The notes under the pieces: generated by a model | The model's input: only the letters and a program-made list of their open reading frames with translations | The model's database searches: none | Told to the model about the DNA's origin: nothing | Source of the DNA: Bathymodiolus brooksi | Taxonomy: Eukaryota; Mollusca; Bivalvia; Mytilida; Modiolidae | Assembly (NCBI GenBank): GCA_963680875.1 | Contig: OY804588.1 | Location: forward strand, 58,602,369 to 58,666,368 | Reading direction: 5' to 3' | DNA: 64,000 bases | In this document: in pieces, positions 47,435-57,735 of the stretch | Position numbering within the stretch: position 1 is the first letter of the stretch | Layout of the letters: every line of letters begins with the position of its first letter | Made by a program: the position numbers and the translations under genes

Positions 47435-48152
47435 GCACGCAAGAGTTCTTTTCTTAAGCAAATCATAAAAACAACTGTATGTATTTGATTCCCTGAATAT
47501 CTCCATATGCGATTGACCAGATGAAATGCATTATCCAAACACCCAATCTGATAATAATTGGGTTTCGGATTACGATTGTGAATGAAACATGTATATTTGT
47601 GGTTTTAAACGTTCAAAATGTCTAAAAGGGTGTTTTTATTTATGAATCACTTTAATAAAAAAAAAAACTACAATGGTTCACATGAGATGTACAATGCTCA
47701 TAGCTATTTAGGGACTGACAAAATACAGAGTTACAAAAATACTTGTGTTGGGGGAATCGGGCATGTTTTGATTTACTTCCGTTGTATCGAACAGTATATA
47801 TACAAAATATAATGAAACATAAATAAACGTCATTATTACGTAAATAGAGATGACCTTGGGTCAAGGTCATTGTTTTATGGAAGCAAATACGAATCACTTA
47901 CATTGAAAAATCCCATTCCCATCCAAAAACGGTCATTTCGACGTCAATTTTGGTTCAATAATCTAATTTAATATGTGGTCCATCAAAAAAATACCATCAA
48001 ACTTGTCGAATTGAATTTCATTTTTAAGGAAAATGCACTTTTCGAACGAAAGTCGAAAGCGAAAAACAAATTGTTCTTGACCTTTGACCTTAATTATGCA
48101 AAAACATGACCACTTCCTATTTTTACGGCATCATTATTCTGAGAGTCCCCCC
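47435..48152 (+). other. 3' flank of second module copy, with empty foldback site
   Basis: Matches 4139-4756 plus 8349-8452 without interruption. CTTTTCGAACG at 48038-48048 is the unoccupied target of the foldback element. Confidence 0.75.
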
Positions 48153-49859
48153 AGTAGTATATGGGTAGAGCTCAGTTAGCATTTGAGGGGGTGCTGTGAG
48201 GGGGTGCAACCGGAAGTCACGTGACCGAAAGTGACGTGACCGGAAGTTACGTGACTGGAATGACGTCAGTCACATGACCGGAAGTGACGTCAGTCTGGTG
48301 CCCTGTCCGGAGGTATGTTCTGCGCATGCGTAGTAGGGCCTTTTGACCGGAAGTGACGTCAGTCACGTGACTGGAAGAGGCCCTGTCCGGAAGTGGCCCT
48401 GACAGGAAATAGATTCTGCGCATGCCCGGGTTTTTCCCGCGCTTTTTTCTTAGTAGTAGTACCATGGCTACCGGATGTGACCGAAGGTCTATTGACCCCT
48501 TTCGGGTTTCCTTGGGTGTGTGCAACCGGAAGTTGTGCAATACCCGTAGTAGTAGTAAACAATGTTGGTTGGGGGTGTTCTCTATGACGTCCGCGTCCTA
48601 TAATCATAGGAAACCCCGCGTCCTATATTTAGTTACTGGAACTAGCCCTGGTTATCTGCCCCTTTTATTTTCATAAAGTTTCTAGGTTGTGTAGTACTTT
48701 GCTAAGAGTACATTTGAAAATTTCCACCTGCAAAATGTTTTTTTATACATTTTTACACTTTCAATGTTCAGAAAAACAAATGCTAAGAGTACATTTGAAA
48801 ATTTCCACCTGCAAAATGTTTTTTTTTTTAATATTTTTACACTTTTAATGTTTAAAATCAGACAACAATTAACAAAAATAAAATCGATAAATTCCATGGT
48901 CGATTTGTAGTTAATGCGGTTAGTTTTTTTGGTTTATTTTTGGTATTGTGAAGATCTATTAATTATACCAGATTTGAAATACTTGTATTGTGACATGAAT
49001 TACTTATTTAACCCTTACATGTCCAAAAAGTCTTATTTTTCCAAATAGCCTATTTTTAGGCTTTTCAAACCACCCCCTCGAGTGCCAACGTCCTATTTAT
49101 AAACTTTGTGTAAAACCGCATGCATCGATGACGTCATAGTAAACATGACGTCACAACGTTGCACGAGACGTTCTCTGCTAAATTACTTAGTCATGACGTC
49201 ATATCATTGGAATGTGAGACAAAACATACTAACCTGACGTTGGTGAATGAACGACAAAATAACGTGACGTCTGCACGAATTGTCCCTACCATATTTCTAC
49301 GTTTATTCCATTGGATATCGATAAAATTGGGGCAGTTTGGTTTTTTTTATTGTTTTTCAACTTTTTGTCAGCTGAACGTTTTTTTTTTCAAATACGCGTT
49401 ACTGGTTTGAAATTTAACAAAATAATTTTTTTTCGAGTACCGTAAATATTTCATTCGCCAAAGATGGCTACCTGTGATCGAAGGTCACTTGACCCCAACG
49501 TCGCCCAAGGCATTTCCCCATAATGCATCACTATACGTCATAATAAATTATCCCGATAAGTGGCGTTACTATCTCGTAACTTGATAACTTCATAACCAAG
49601 GTCTATCGTAGCTTATTTCGTAACATCTTCGTAATTTTTTCGTAACTTCGTACCATGTTCGTAACTTCGTAACTTTCTTGTAACTTCGTACCTTTCTTGT
49701 AACTTAGTACCTTTTTCGTAACTTTGTACCTTTTTGTATCTTTGTACCCTTTTCGTAACTTGTAGCCCTTTCATTTATCTATCGATCTATGGTACTTTCA
49801 AACCTCTCAGTGACGTCATAAGCAAGTTGGGTGACGGCAATCGATCTTCCTCATTGATA
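48153..49859 (+). repeat. Promoter-motif block copy 4 (full)
   Basis: Contains ETS/CRE/E-box arrays (48205-48300 and 48340-48400), TGCGCATGCG near 48321, TTTCCCGCGC near 48433, CCATGGCTACC near 48463, CREs near 49128, 49147 and 49194, AAGATGGCTACC near 49463, the 'gtaacttc' array 49570-49770 and a last CRE near 49811. It lies immediately upstream of a receptor exon. Confidence 0.75.
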
Positions 49860-49903
49860 TTTCGAGCAATTCATAACACTTGCGATATGTTGTTTTCTTT
49901 CAG

Positions 49904-52279
49904 GAAAGAAAACCTTAAGATATTGAACGATCCATATTTACAATTCAAAGTCGACAAGGCTGGAGTTGTTGAATGGGAATTGCCAATGATTTTCCAAACA
50001 CACTGTGAAGTGGACGTTACATACTATCCACTGATTTGACGTCCAGATATGTACAGTAGAATTGACCAGTTGGGCATATACAAAAGATGAACTGACGTTG
50101 ACGGCACTTCATGACGAAGTTAGAACGGAGGGTTTGGAGTAAGTGCTTTAAAAATGGTGTCCTCTGTGACACCCGCGCTTATACTGTTACCGTTTTTTTT
50201 TTACCACAACTCTACACGAAACGGGTATACCAGAAAGGTTTTATTAGGTCAATGACTAAAAACACTGCAGTGTATTTGACCCCTTTATTAGTAATCAAAC
50301 TTTACACAATTGCAGGATAAAAAGGAATAAGATGGAAATCTAATTATCCAACAATATCATTTCGACCTATGCGGTTACATGAGTTTCCTTGATGGATGAT
50401 TGTTGTTGTTGTTGAACATCGCAATTTTATTTCCATTTTGCTTATATGGTTCTGTTTTATATGCTGGCTATTGCTGGGTCTTTCGACCATAACAAAGGAC
50501 TGGGGCTATAAGTTTGACGTCTTTTTCATGAAAGGTACACACTAGAATACAATAATATATCGTAATTTCATTCTGGAAAAAAGTTGAATGTCATTGGTTT
50601 TCATTACCTAACTTTGTTGGTCCGCTGTGAGGAAATAAATGAACATATTGACAATTGTGTTTATTTCTAAAAAGCACATGCGGGAACATGTTTGGAGAAA
50701 ATTTCATCGACATCTGAGATGTGGCAGATTTCGGCCCTTATACACCCCAGTCCTTTATATTAAGTATTTATATATATGGTTCTATTTTATTTGCAGACCG
50801 CATGGTGAGTGGGATTTAGTTTCCACCGAGGTAAAAACTAGATACTGCAGAGACCAAGGCTTCTGCAACAGAGCAGACATACCCCGTAATAAACTTTCAC
50901 ATTAAATTGCGTAGGAAACCAGCATATTATATAACAGGGGTTATTCTGCTCGTCATTTTGGTTGCTTTTCTCCAGATTCTCGTATTCCTCTTGCCTGTGG
51001 ACTCGAAAAGATCGGATTTAAAATAACAGTCCTGCTGGCTTTAGCTGTGTTATTAACTTTGGTAACGGACAGCATGCCATCGTCAGCGATACATATCTCA
51101 TATCTCTGTAAGTACCTTTAATACAATTTATTTAAATCTGTTACATGTAAGGCATAAATTGACATCCCGTTATTTGCAATAGACCAGGTTAGTATTCAAC
51201 CCATCAACACAAATAAATGCGATCAAGTACGAGTGCAGAGTATATAGAAATGTTTGAAGATGCCAAAAGGGGTAATCAGAACTTAGACAAGAAGCCGTAT
51301 ATCGAAGAACGTGAGACAACACAATGGCAAAATGAAAAGGACAACGGACAAACAATGGTCTACAAAGCATTACACAGAAACTAAATACTGAGGTGCTCCC
51401 GAAGGTTATATATGTGATGAGTATTTTTGTTCTTATAAACTACAGTATATAAACATACAAGTAAAGCAAAAGAACAGAACAAAAGCTAACAACATTGAAC
51501 TCACATGTAAATCGGAAGAGAATTGCACCCTATAACATCACTCAAGAATATATTGCAAATTTGAATAAAAAACTGATACATTTGTAAATGGCACCGTGTA
51601 GGGTTAGGTTATGGTGCTTAGCGCCACTTTCAGCAATATTTCAGTTATATTGTGGCGGTAATCTTTAATTGTGGAGGAAACCGCATTATCCCTAGAAAAC
51701 CAAGATCTGCCAGTGCCGCAAGTCACTGATAAACTTGATCACATAAAGTCCTTTAACTTCGATTGTAGATGATTGTGATTATGGTTGATTAACGCCATTT
51801 GAGACCACAAAAATACCACCGATCGTTTTCAAGTCGCCGCCATACTTGCATAGATAGAGGTACTAGCAACGTCCATTATAATATAAAAAGTCTAATATCA
51901 TAAATGTTCTGTCATTCCAGCAATTTACCTAGCATTGACGCTTATTCTGGGTGTGTTTTGTGTCTTCGCAACAGTTCTTGTGGTTCGCACCCACTTCCGT
52001 GAGGAAAACATATCAATTCCTAAATGGGTTCGTAAAATGATCACATGCTCCTGTATTCCAGTTTCATTCTGGAATGGATGTTGTAATAAGAGATCAAAGG
52101 TCAATCCAGCAAAGAATAATGACGACAACTTCAGCTTTGACAGCGAAGATCAAATATTTTCTTGGAAAGATGTGGCCGCCATTTTAGATTGGTTCTATTT
52201 CATCATGTTATTGATTGTCACAAGTATTATAACACTTGCAGCTGTTCTGGCGATATTAATTGGAGCAATCACTGCTTAA
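49904..52279 (+). pseudogene. Nicotinic-receptor-like Cys-loop channel, three frameshifts
   Basis: Ligand-gated ion channel subunit. Three exons are bounded by clean splice sites and compatible phases: 49904-50138, 50797-51107 and 51921-52279. Exon A carries 'VVEWELPMIFQTHCEVDVTYYP', split by a frameshift inside the Cys-loop (about 50030), then TSWAYTKDELTLT. Exon B has HGEWDLVST, a loop-C region CRDQGFC, a frameshift at about 50895, then RRKPAYYITGV (M1). A further frameshift at about 51003 precedes KITVLLALAVLLTLVTDSMP (M2). Exon C has M3, a short cytoplasmic loop and a C-terminal M4 from 'WKDVAAILDWFYFIM' to the stop at 52277. N-terminal exons are absent from view. Assembly indels could mimic the lesions, but three suggest a pseudogene. 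Confidence 0.8.
51605..51850 (+). repeat. Dispersed repeat copies in the receptor's last intron
   Basis: 51608-51745 is the 'cagcaatatttcagttatat ... ggaggaaaccg' family, and 51786-51850 is a shorter relative. Confidence 0.65.
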
Positions 52280-52553
52280 ATGCTGTAGAATGAGACCGTA
52301 TAGCAAAGCTAAAGCACATAGGACTAACTACTAGTATATGCAATGCCTATGCGGTCACCTCTACTTAGCAGTCACCTGTATTAAAAGGTCATATTTGTTT
52401 GTCCTATCATATAAAGTTCCATATGAATTGAACCCCTTTTAAGAGGTCACCTGTCTGATAAGGTCACCTTTTCTTTGTCTCAAAGGTGACCTCCCAATAC
52501 AGGTTTGACTATATATATGTATATATTTATAGGGTTATAAACTAGGGGGTATG
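52280..52553. other. 3' region of the receptor pseudogene
   Basis: Contains two 'aggtcacct' style direct repeats (52355-52495). No gene. Confidence 0.35.
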
Positions 52554-52746
52554 GAGTGAGTGAGTGATTGATGTTTAACGCCAATACGATTAGTTGGATT
52601 TTCATAGTGCTAGCTTACTGAAGCAACAGTCCTCGAGTAGATATGTCGCTCCATTCGCACACATTATCCCGATTCCCATCCAACAAGTCTTTAGCTTTAC
52701 TCCTTAGAATGCACGCTAACCATTACATCACCGATGCTATTTGTGA
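52554..52746 (-). repeat. tRNA-derived SINE remnant
   Basis: The minus strand begins 'ggtgatgtaatggttagcg', an A-box-like tRNA head, and ends 'ttggcgttaaacatcaatc', the 3' end shared with the SINE at 54039-54385. Confidence 0.55.
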
Positions 52747-54038
52747 ATGAGGAATGGTTGTGTATATGATAGACCAGTGAAATGTTCGTATACTACAGAT
52801 GTACATGTACCTTAATTTCATATACTCTAACAAGATCAACATTTGATTAACATCACTTTTTGGATAGATTTTGCAATGGTTTTGAATCCGGCAGGTTTAG
52901 ACGGCTGATCGGATACATGTTAATAACTGAATGATCCCGAAATATAATGTCGTTGATCATGACATTGACATTGATGTAATCTGGGTATCCAATAGAGGTA
53001 TGGAAGATCTAGTAGAATTACCAAAGAAACACATGATCGACCTATGATTGTCTATTATTTCCTCTTTGATCAACATTGTTTGCTTGCCAAAAGTGTGTTA
53101 CCGATACTTAATTCCTTTATGAAGCTTTATAAATGGGGTAAGAAAATAAAAACGATATTGTATGAGGTTTTGCACATTGGAACAACAACATACCGGGTAT
53201 ATGCTATGAAGGCAAGCTAAATATTCTACAATTTGCCTTTGACGTTACTCTTCTAGATGCAATAATTTTAGGTTTAACTTGAGACTAGATAAAAAAATTA
53301 TAAATCATCTCATGAACATGTAATATGTACAAACTTTCATTGAAGAGATTATCTTCACTAAGAGGGGAGGTTTGGGAACATAAAACTAGATTCACCCGTC
53401 ACTTTTCATTGAAGTGTCTACAAAGCACAGAATGTGAACGATCATATACAAAATGTACTTGTGCGTCAGGGGTATCAGTTTTACCCTTTTCCACGATAGT
53501 TCTATTGGATTTTGGAACTGTTCCGACAGTGTGATATTTTTTCTTTTTCATAATATTGATAATATTTTATTTTCATTTACATTTGATAAGACTGTCTTGT
53601 TTGTATATAATGCACAACATTTGTCACAGTCAGCACCAGGGATCCCAACAATACACCACTACCACCAAAATAGAAAGCATAATCGTACATCCCATTGATG
53701 TCCTTTAAGAGACCTGTACATAAACAATAATAAATTATTAATTATACGCCTTCACATTATTATTAACACGTCATCACATTATGACTAATACGTCATTACA
53801 TTATGATTAATACGTCATCACATTATAATTAATGTTTCAATGCTATCATGGAGGTTGATGTTATATTACTGTAGGTGCGGGATTTTTTATTTGTCGTACA
53901 ATGAACTAATATTATGTAAGTCCAATACAAAGGAAATAGACATTCAGTTGTTTGCAGATGTGCAATATCGTTGATCTCTGTATTTGTCTGTATTAGTTTG
54001 AAATTATTTTGTATTATCAAAGCAAATATTCACCGTAT
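52747..54038. repeat. Gene-poor; small CRE-half tandem
   Basis: 53738-53835 has four units of about 25 bp, 'acgtcatcacattatgattaat'. 53385-53540 carries dispersed-repeat fragments shared with 19200 and 38800. No gene. Confidence 0.5.
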
Positions 54039-54385
54039 CTGTGGTGTAATGGTTATCCTGCGTGTGTCGAGTTAGGTCTGCTGCCATTGGAATCTTGACT
54101 TGTTACAAGTACTGATTTAGTAGATCGTGGGATCGAGCCCCAGTTGTGTCAAACCAAGGGCCATAATATTGGTATTTGTTGCTTCTCATCTAAGCACACA
54201 CCATTAAGTAGAAAGAACAACGACTAATTGGCTCGGTATAAGGATATGTTCGTGTGAGGTTCCATGTCTACCTGCGGACTGTTGATTCAAAGCGGACATC
54301 ACTATCATGAGATGAACTTGTTCTCGCCATGGTGTAGCTGAACATTTCCTCATTTGGCGTTAAACCACAATCAATCAGAATATCG
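54039..54385 (+). repeat. tRNA-derived SINE
   Basis: The head has an A-box-like 'tggtgtaatggttatc' (54047) and a B-box-like 'gggatcgagccc' (54128). The spacing is too wide for a normal tRNA. The body contains 'ggctcggtataaggatatg', and the end 'ttggcgttaaaccacaatcaatc' is typical of molluscan SINEs (family knowledge). Confidence 0.65.
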
Positions 54386-54419
54386 TTGCTCTTTTGAGAT
54401 TGTTTTGTATTGTTAAAGC

Positions 54420-54950
54420 AAACATTTCAGCAGTACCTGCATATGGAGTATATATCACTCAGTTGAAACGATATTCCAGAGCTTGTGGTTCCTATCAGGA
54501 TTTCCTTGATAGAGGGTTGCTGCTTACAAGGAAGCTACTGAACCAATGGTTCCTCTTGGTTAAGCTAAAGTCATCACTTCGAAAGTTTTACGGTCGCCAC
54601 CATGACCTGGTTGATCGATATGGAATGTCTGCGTCACAAATGACCACGGATATGTTCCACTTGTCGTAAATACTTCCCGGTCCTTTCCTCATTCACGACT
54701 TTTCACCGGGTTTGTAACTAGATTAACACGACGGGTGCCACTAGTGGAGCAGAAACTGCTTACCATTCCGAAGCACCTGCGTTCACACCTGGATTTTAGT
54801 GGGTTTCATGTTACTCGATCTTTAGTTTTATGTGCATGGATTGTAGATTGTTGTTTGTCCTTTTGTCGTGTTTCCTTTGGCCATTGTGTTGTCTGTTCTT
54901 CGATTTACGGATTCTGATGACTCCTTTGGTATCTTCAAGATCTTCTTATA
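54420..54950 (+). pseudogene. C-terminal fragment and 3' tail of a retroelement polyprotein
   Basis: The frame 54394-54669 reads VPAYGVYITQLKRYSRAC then FYGRHHDLVDRYGMS and MTTDMFHLS before its stop. I recognise this as the end of a widespread invertebrate retroelement protein but cannot name the family. The following 280 bp is the tail whose relatives occur at 1076-1270, 15640-15760, 38856-39134 and 44040-44380. Confidence 0.6.
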
Positions 54951-55557
54951 AATGATTTACGACATCGAAAGATTATTTTTAAATAACATAAAGTTTATCT
55001 CTACGAAAGTAAACCGGAATGACAAAGAAATCAGACATCTATAATACAGAAAGAAATAAAAGAAAGTTTTAAATGAAGCAAAACAAATTCGTTAATGCTT
55101 ATAAACTCTTAACATAGAAACACATTGGGTGCGCTTAAGATTGTATAATCTTCGAATATCTTCGTAGATTTACTAAGTAAGTGAGCGTGTATCTTTCAAT
55201 CATATCTTTAATGATATATTAAGAAGTCTTTGCAGATGTCTAAGAAGTTTTTTTAAAATGGCGGAAAAAGAAAAATGTAATGAATGATAAATTGTTTTTC
55301 TTATTTTATTATACAAACATTTTGTATTTGCCACATTCGGTTTGACAACTTTTTATATTCCGGGTCACACAAACAGGAAATGTCGGTGTCGTCTGTTGTT
55401 GTTTGACAACGCACAAAAAAATCATGAGAGCATATTTATTCAGCGCCATGATGAAAACAGTTTCTACCTTTATCGCTTAATATCAAAAGTAGACCATCTT
55501 CAATGATTATTGTTTTCAAATTCAACAATCTTCAACGTAAACCTTAGTAATACATAC
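54951..55557. other. 3' flank or intron of the SLC16-like gene
   Basis: The last coding exon (expected to encode transmembrane segment 12) should lie downstream on the minus strand, but I could not identify it here. Confidence 0.35.
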
Positions 55558-57183
55558 CAGTAAATGGGGGTCCGATAAAGGTTCCAATACCCTGGAATAA
55601 CAGCAGTATACCAAATGAATGGGATAACTTCTCCGGTCCAAGGAGATCAACAATAATGACAGATTTCTGCGACACGTACATCCCAACGATAAAACCATAG
55701 ACAGCACACATACAGGCCAGCTGCACAAAGTTGGTAGCGGACGGAATACAGAACGACAATACTCCCATCATGAGCATCATAAAATTATAGATATACACAC
55801 GGTATGGCTTAATGTATTTAGTATCAAATAAGAATCCTGCAATGAGTCTACCGACTCCGTCACATAGTCCTGATATTACAACAGTATAGGCTGCTTCAAA
55901 GTCACTCGCACCAATCTGCTTTGCGAACGCCGGAAGAAACACAAACCCCGATTGAAAAGCTAGAGTAAAAAACAAAATGGCTACACAAAAGGCACAATAT
56001 CTCATATCTTTCAGAAGAGAAAAGTCAAAAGCTTTAGCCTTTGGCTTTGTGCTACTATTGGTTTTATCAGACTTATTCAGAAAAAGTACAGCCGTTGACA
56101 TTCGACGTACAAACGATACCACTGATCTTTTTCTAGGTCTGGATAATCGTCTTTTTGCTTTACTATTTACTGTGATCTCGATATCAACTTCGTTACCTAC
56201 CCCGCCGTTCGGTCTCGTTATTTCACGTGTAATGCCATTTGCTTCTAGTTCTAATATGCTGATTACAGAAACACGACTGTGGTTTTTCCTAAAACAAAAA
56301 CCATAAAATTTTGAAATCATCTCTATAAATTGACTTTTGTATATGGATAATTTATTAATAATGTGCATTCTGAAAATATGGGGGTGCTGTAAAGTGCAAA
56401 TTATTATTACGACATAGAAAAAGTGACATGTTCCATTTCTCTACACAGGAAAAAATGTTTAACATCGCCATGGGGATATAAGTGACAATAGTTCTTACTT
56501 GACATTAATAATCATTAATGAAATTAATAATAGCGGACCAAGGACTTTTTTCCGGGGCGGGGGGAGGGGGAGGAGAATTTTTGAATAGTTCAACAAACAT
56601 TTATGAAAACTGCCATTCACTATTGTGAGTCGGTAAGATAATAAAATGCCTTCAAACTTTAGTGGTAATGCTTGACACCCCTCCCAAACAAATTTGATAT
56701 GGTATCCCCTATCCTCCAACTGGGGACGTGCTGCTAAAGAGCTCTGTAGATTCAATCATTGAAACCTACACCAGCACTTATAGTGTTATTTGACTTGACA
56801 TGTATGTCAACTACAAATGTATTATGTTTATCAAATATTCTAGACGGATGGCATTGTTGCATTGTACTCTTTTTATTTTCAAGGATTTAGAAACATTTAC
56901 ACTTTAAACAAATACCTTGAGCTCTTGTCTGTAATGCGCCTGTGTACGGACATTGGTCTCATCAAAGCTCCACACACCATCAATTCTAAAAACAGCCCAG
57001 ACAAGAGAACAAACGACCCCATATATCCATAATATAGAAAAGAAGCCTCCAGTAACAATGGCACACTGAAAGCTCCTAAACCAACACCGGACGTAGCTAT
57101 ACCAACAGCCGTTCCAAGCTTCTTGTGGAAATAAATACTTACTATGATGACACCTGGGCAATATGCCATTGCATTGCCAATAC
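55558..57183 (-). CDS. SLC16/monocarboxylate-transporter-like protein, two internal exons
   Basis: Plasma-membrane proton-linked or facilitative carrier of the major facilitator superfamily; the substrate cannot be told. Exons on the minus strand are 57183-56916 and 56288-55558, each with AG/GT borders and matching phases (2, then 1). The first encodes TM segments around GIGNAMAYCPGVII, FHKKLGTAVGIATSGVGLG and VPLLLEASF, the SLC16 TM4-6 region. The second has the cytoplasmic loop with basic KRRLSRPRKR, then LLKDMRYCAFC, the loop motif GLCDGVGRLIAGFLFD and GILLLFQGIGTFIGPPFTG, covering TM7-11. The first and last exons are not found; the 5' intron contains the giant minisatellite. No lesions. 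Confidence 0.82.
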
Positions 57184-57194
57184 CTGTCAAAATA

Positions 57195-57345
57195 CACATA
57201 CATATATATATATATATATTACGCAATAAGGACAATAACCATCAGAGTTTGGCTTCCCAATCCAATTTCACATGATATTAAATCTTAATGAAAACGTAGA
57301 TATCTAATTTAGGGCGCACGATGCATTATTGGAATAACCATCATC
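57195..57345. repeat. (TA)n and a dispersed-repeat fragment
   Basis: 57199-57220 is (ta)n. 57285-57345 matches 41845-41935 ('aaaacgtagatatc', 'gcgcacgatg', 'atcaggta'). Confidence 0.7.
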
Positions 57346-57357
57346 AGGTATGACCAT

Positions 57358-57735
57358 AGTCAGAAGATTAGAACGCCAAATAATTACATTGTAATAGTCT
57401 TTAGAAGATTAGAACGCCAAATAATTACATTGTAATAGTCTTTAGAAGATTAGAACGCCAACTAATTACATTGTAATAGTCTTTAGAAGATTAGAACGCC
57501 AAATAATTACATTGTAATAGTCTTTAGAAGATTAGAACACCAAATAATTACATTGTAATAGTCTTTAGAAGATTAGAACGCCAAATAATTACATTGTAAT
57601 AATCTTTAGAAGATTAGAGCGCCAAATAATTACATTGTAATAGTCTTTCGAAGATTAGAGCGCCAAATAATTACATTGTAATAGTCTTTAGAAGATTAGA
57701 ACGCCAAATAATTACATTGTAATAGTCTTTAGAAG
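57358..57735 (+). repeat. 41-bp minisatellite, about nine copies
   Basis: Unit 'agaagattagaacgccaaat' plus 'aattacattgtaatagtcttt'. It derives from the dispersed segment represented at 41920-41965. Confidence 0.93.

Larger units (their letters stand above)
45958..49859 (+). mobile_element. Composite unit: nuclease/CXC module plus promoter-motif block
   Basis: Gene module (45958-48048 and flank to 48152) and full block 4 (48153-49859) lie in the same order and orientation as 2461-4756/8349-9883. I infer they move as one unit. The right end coincides with that of block 3 ('tcctcattgata'). No target duplication was recognised. Confidence 0.6.

Noticed and set aside
52075..52140. Thought of a three-exon receptor being fully functional
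   Set aside because: The last exon is intact, but frames break at three upstream points; kept as pseudogene with the assembly-error caveat.
54039..54150. Possible tRNA gene
   Set aside because: A- and B-box-like sequences are too far apart and no cloverleaf can be drawn; fits a SINE head.
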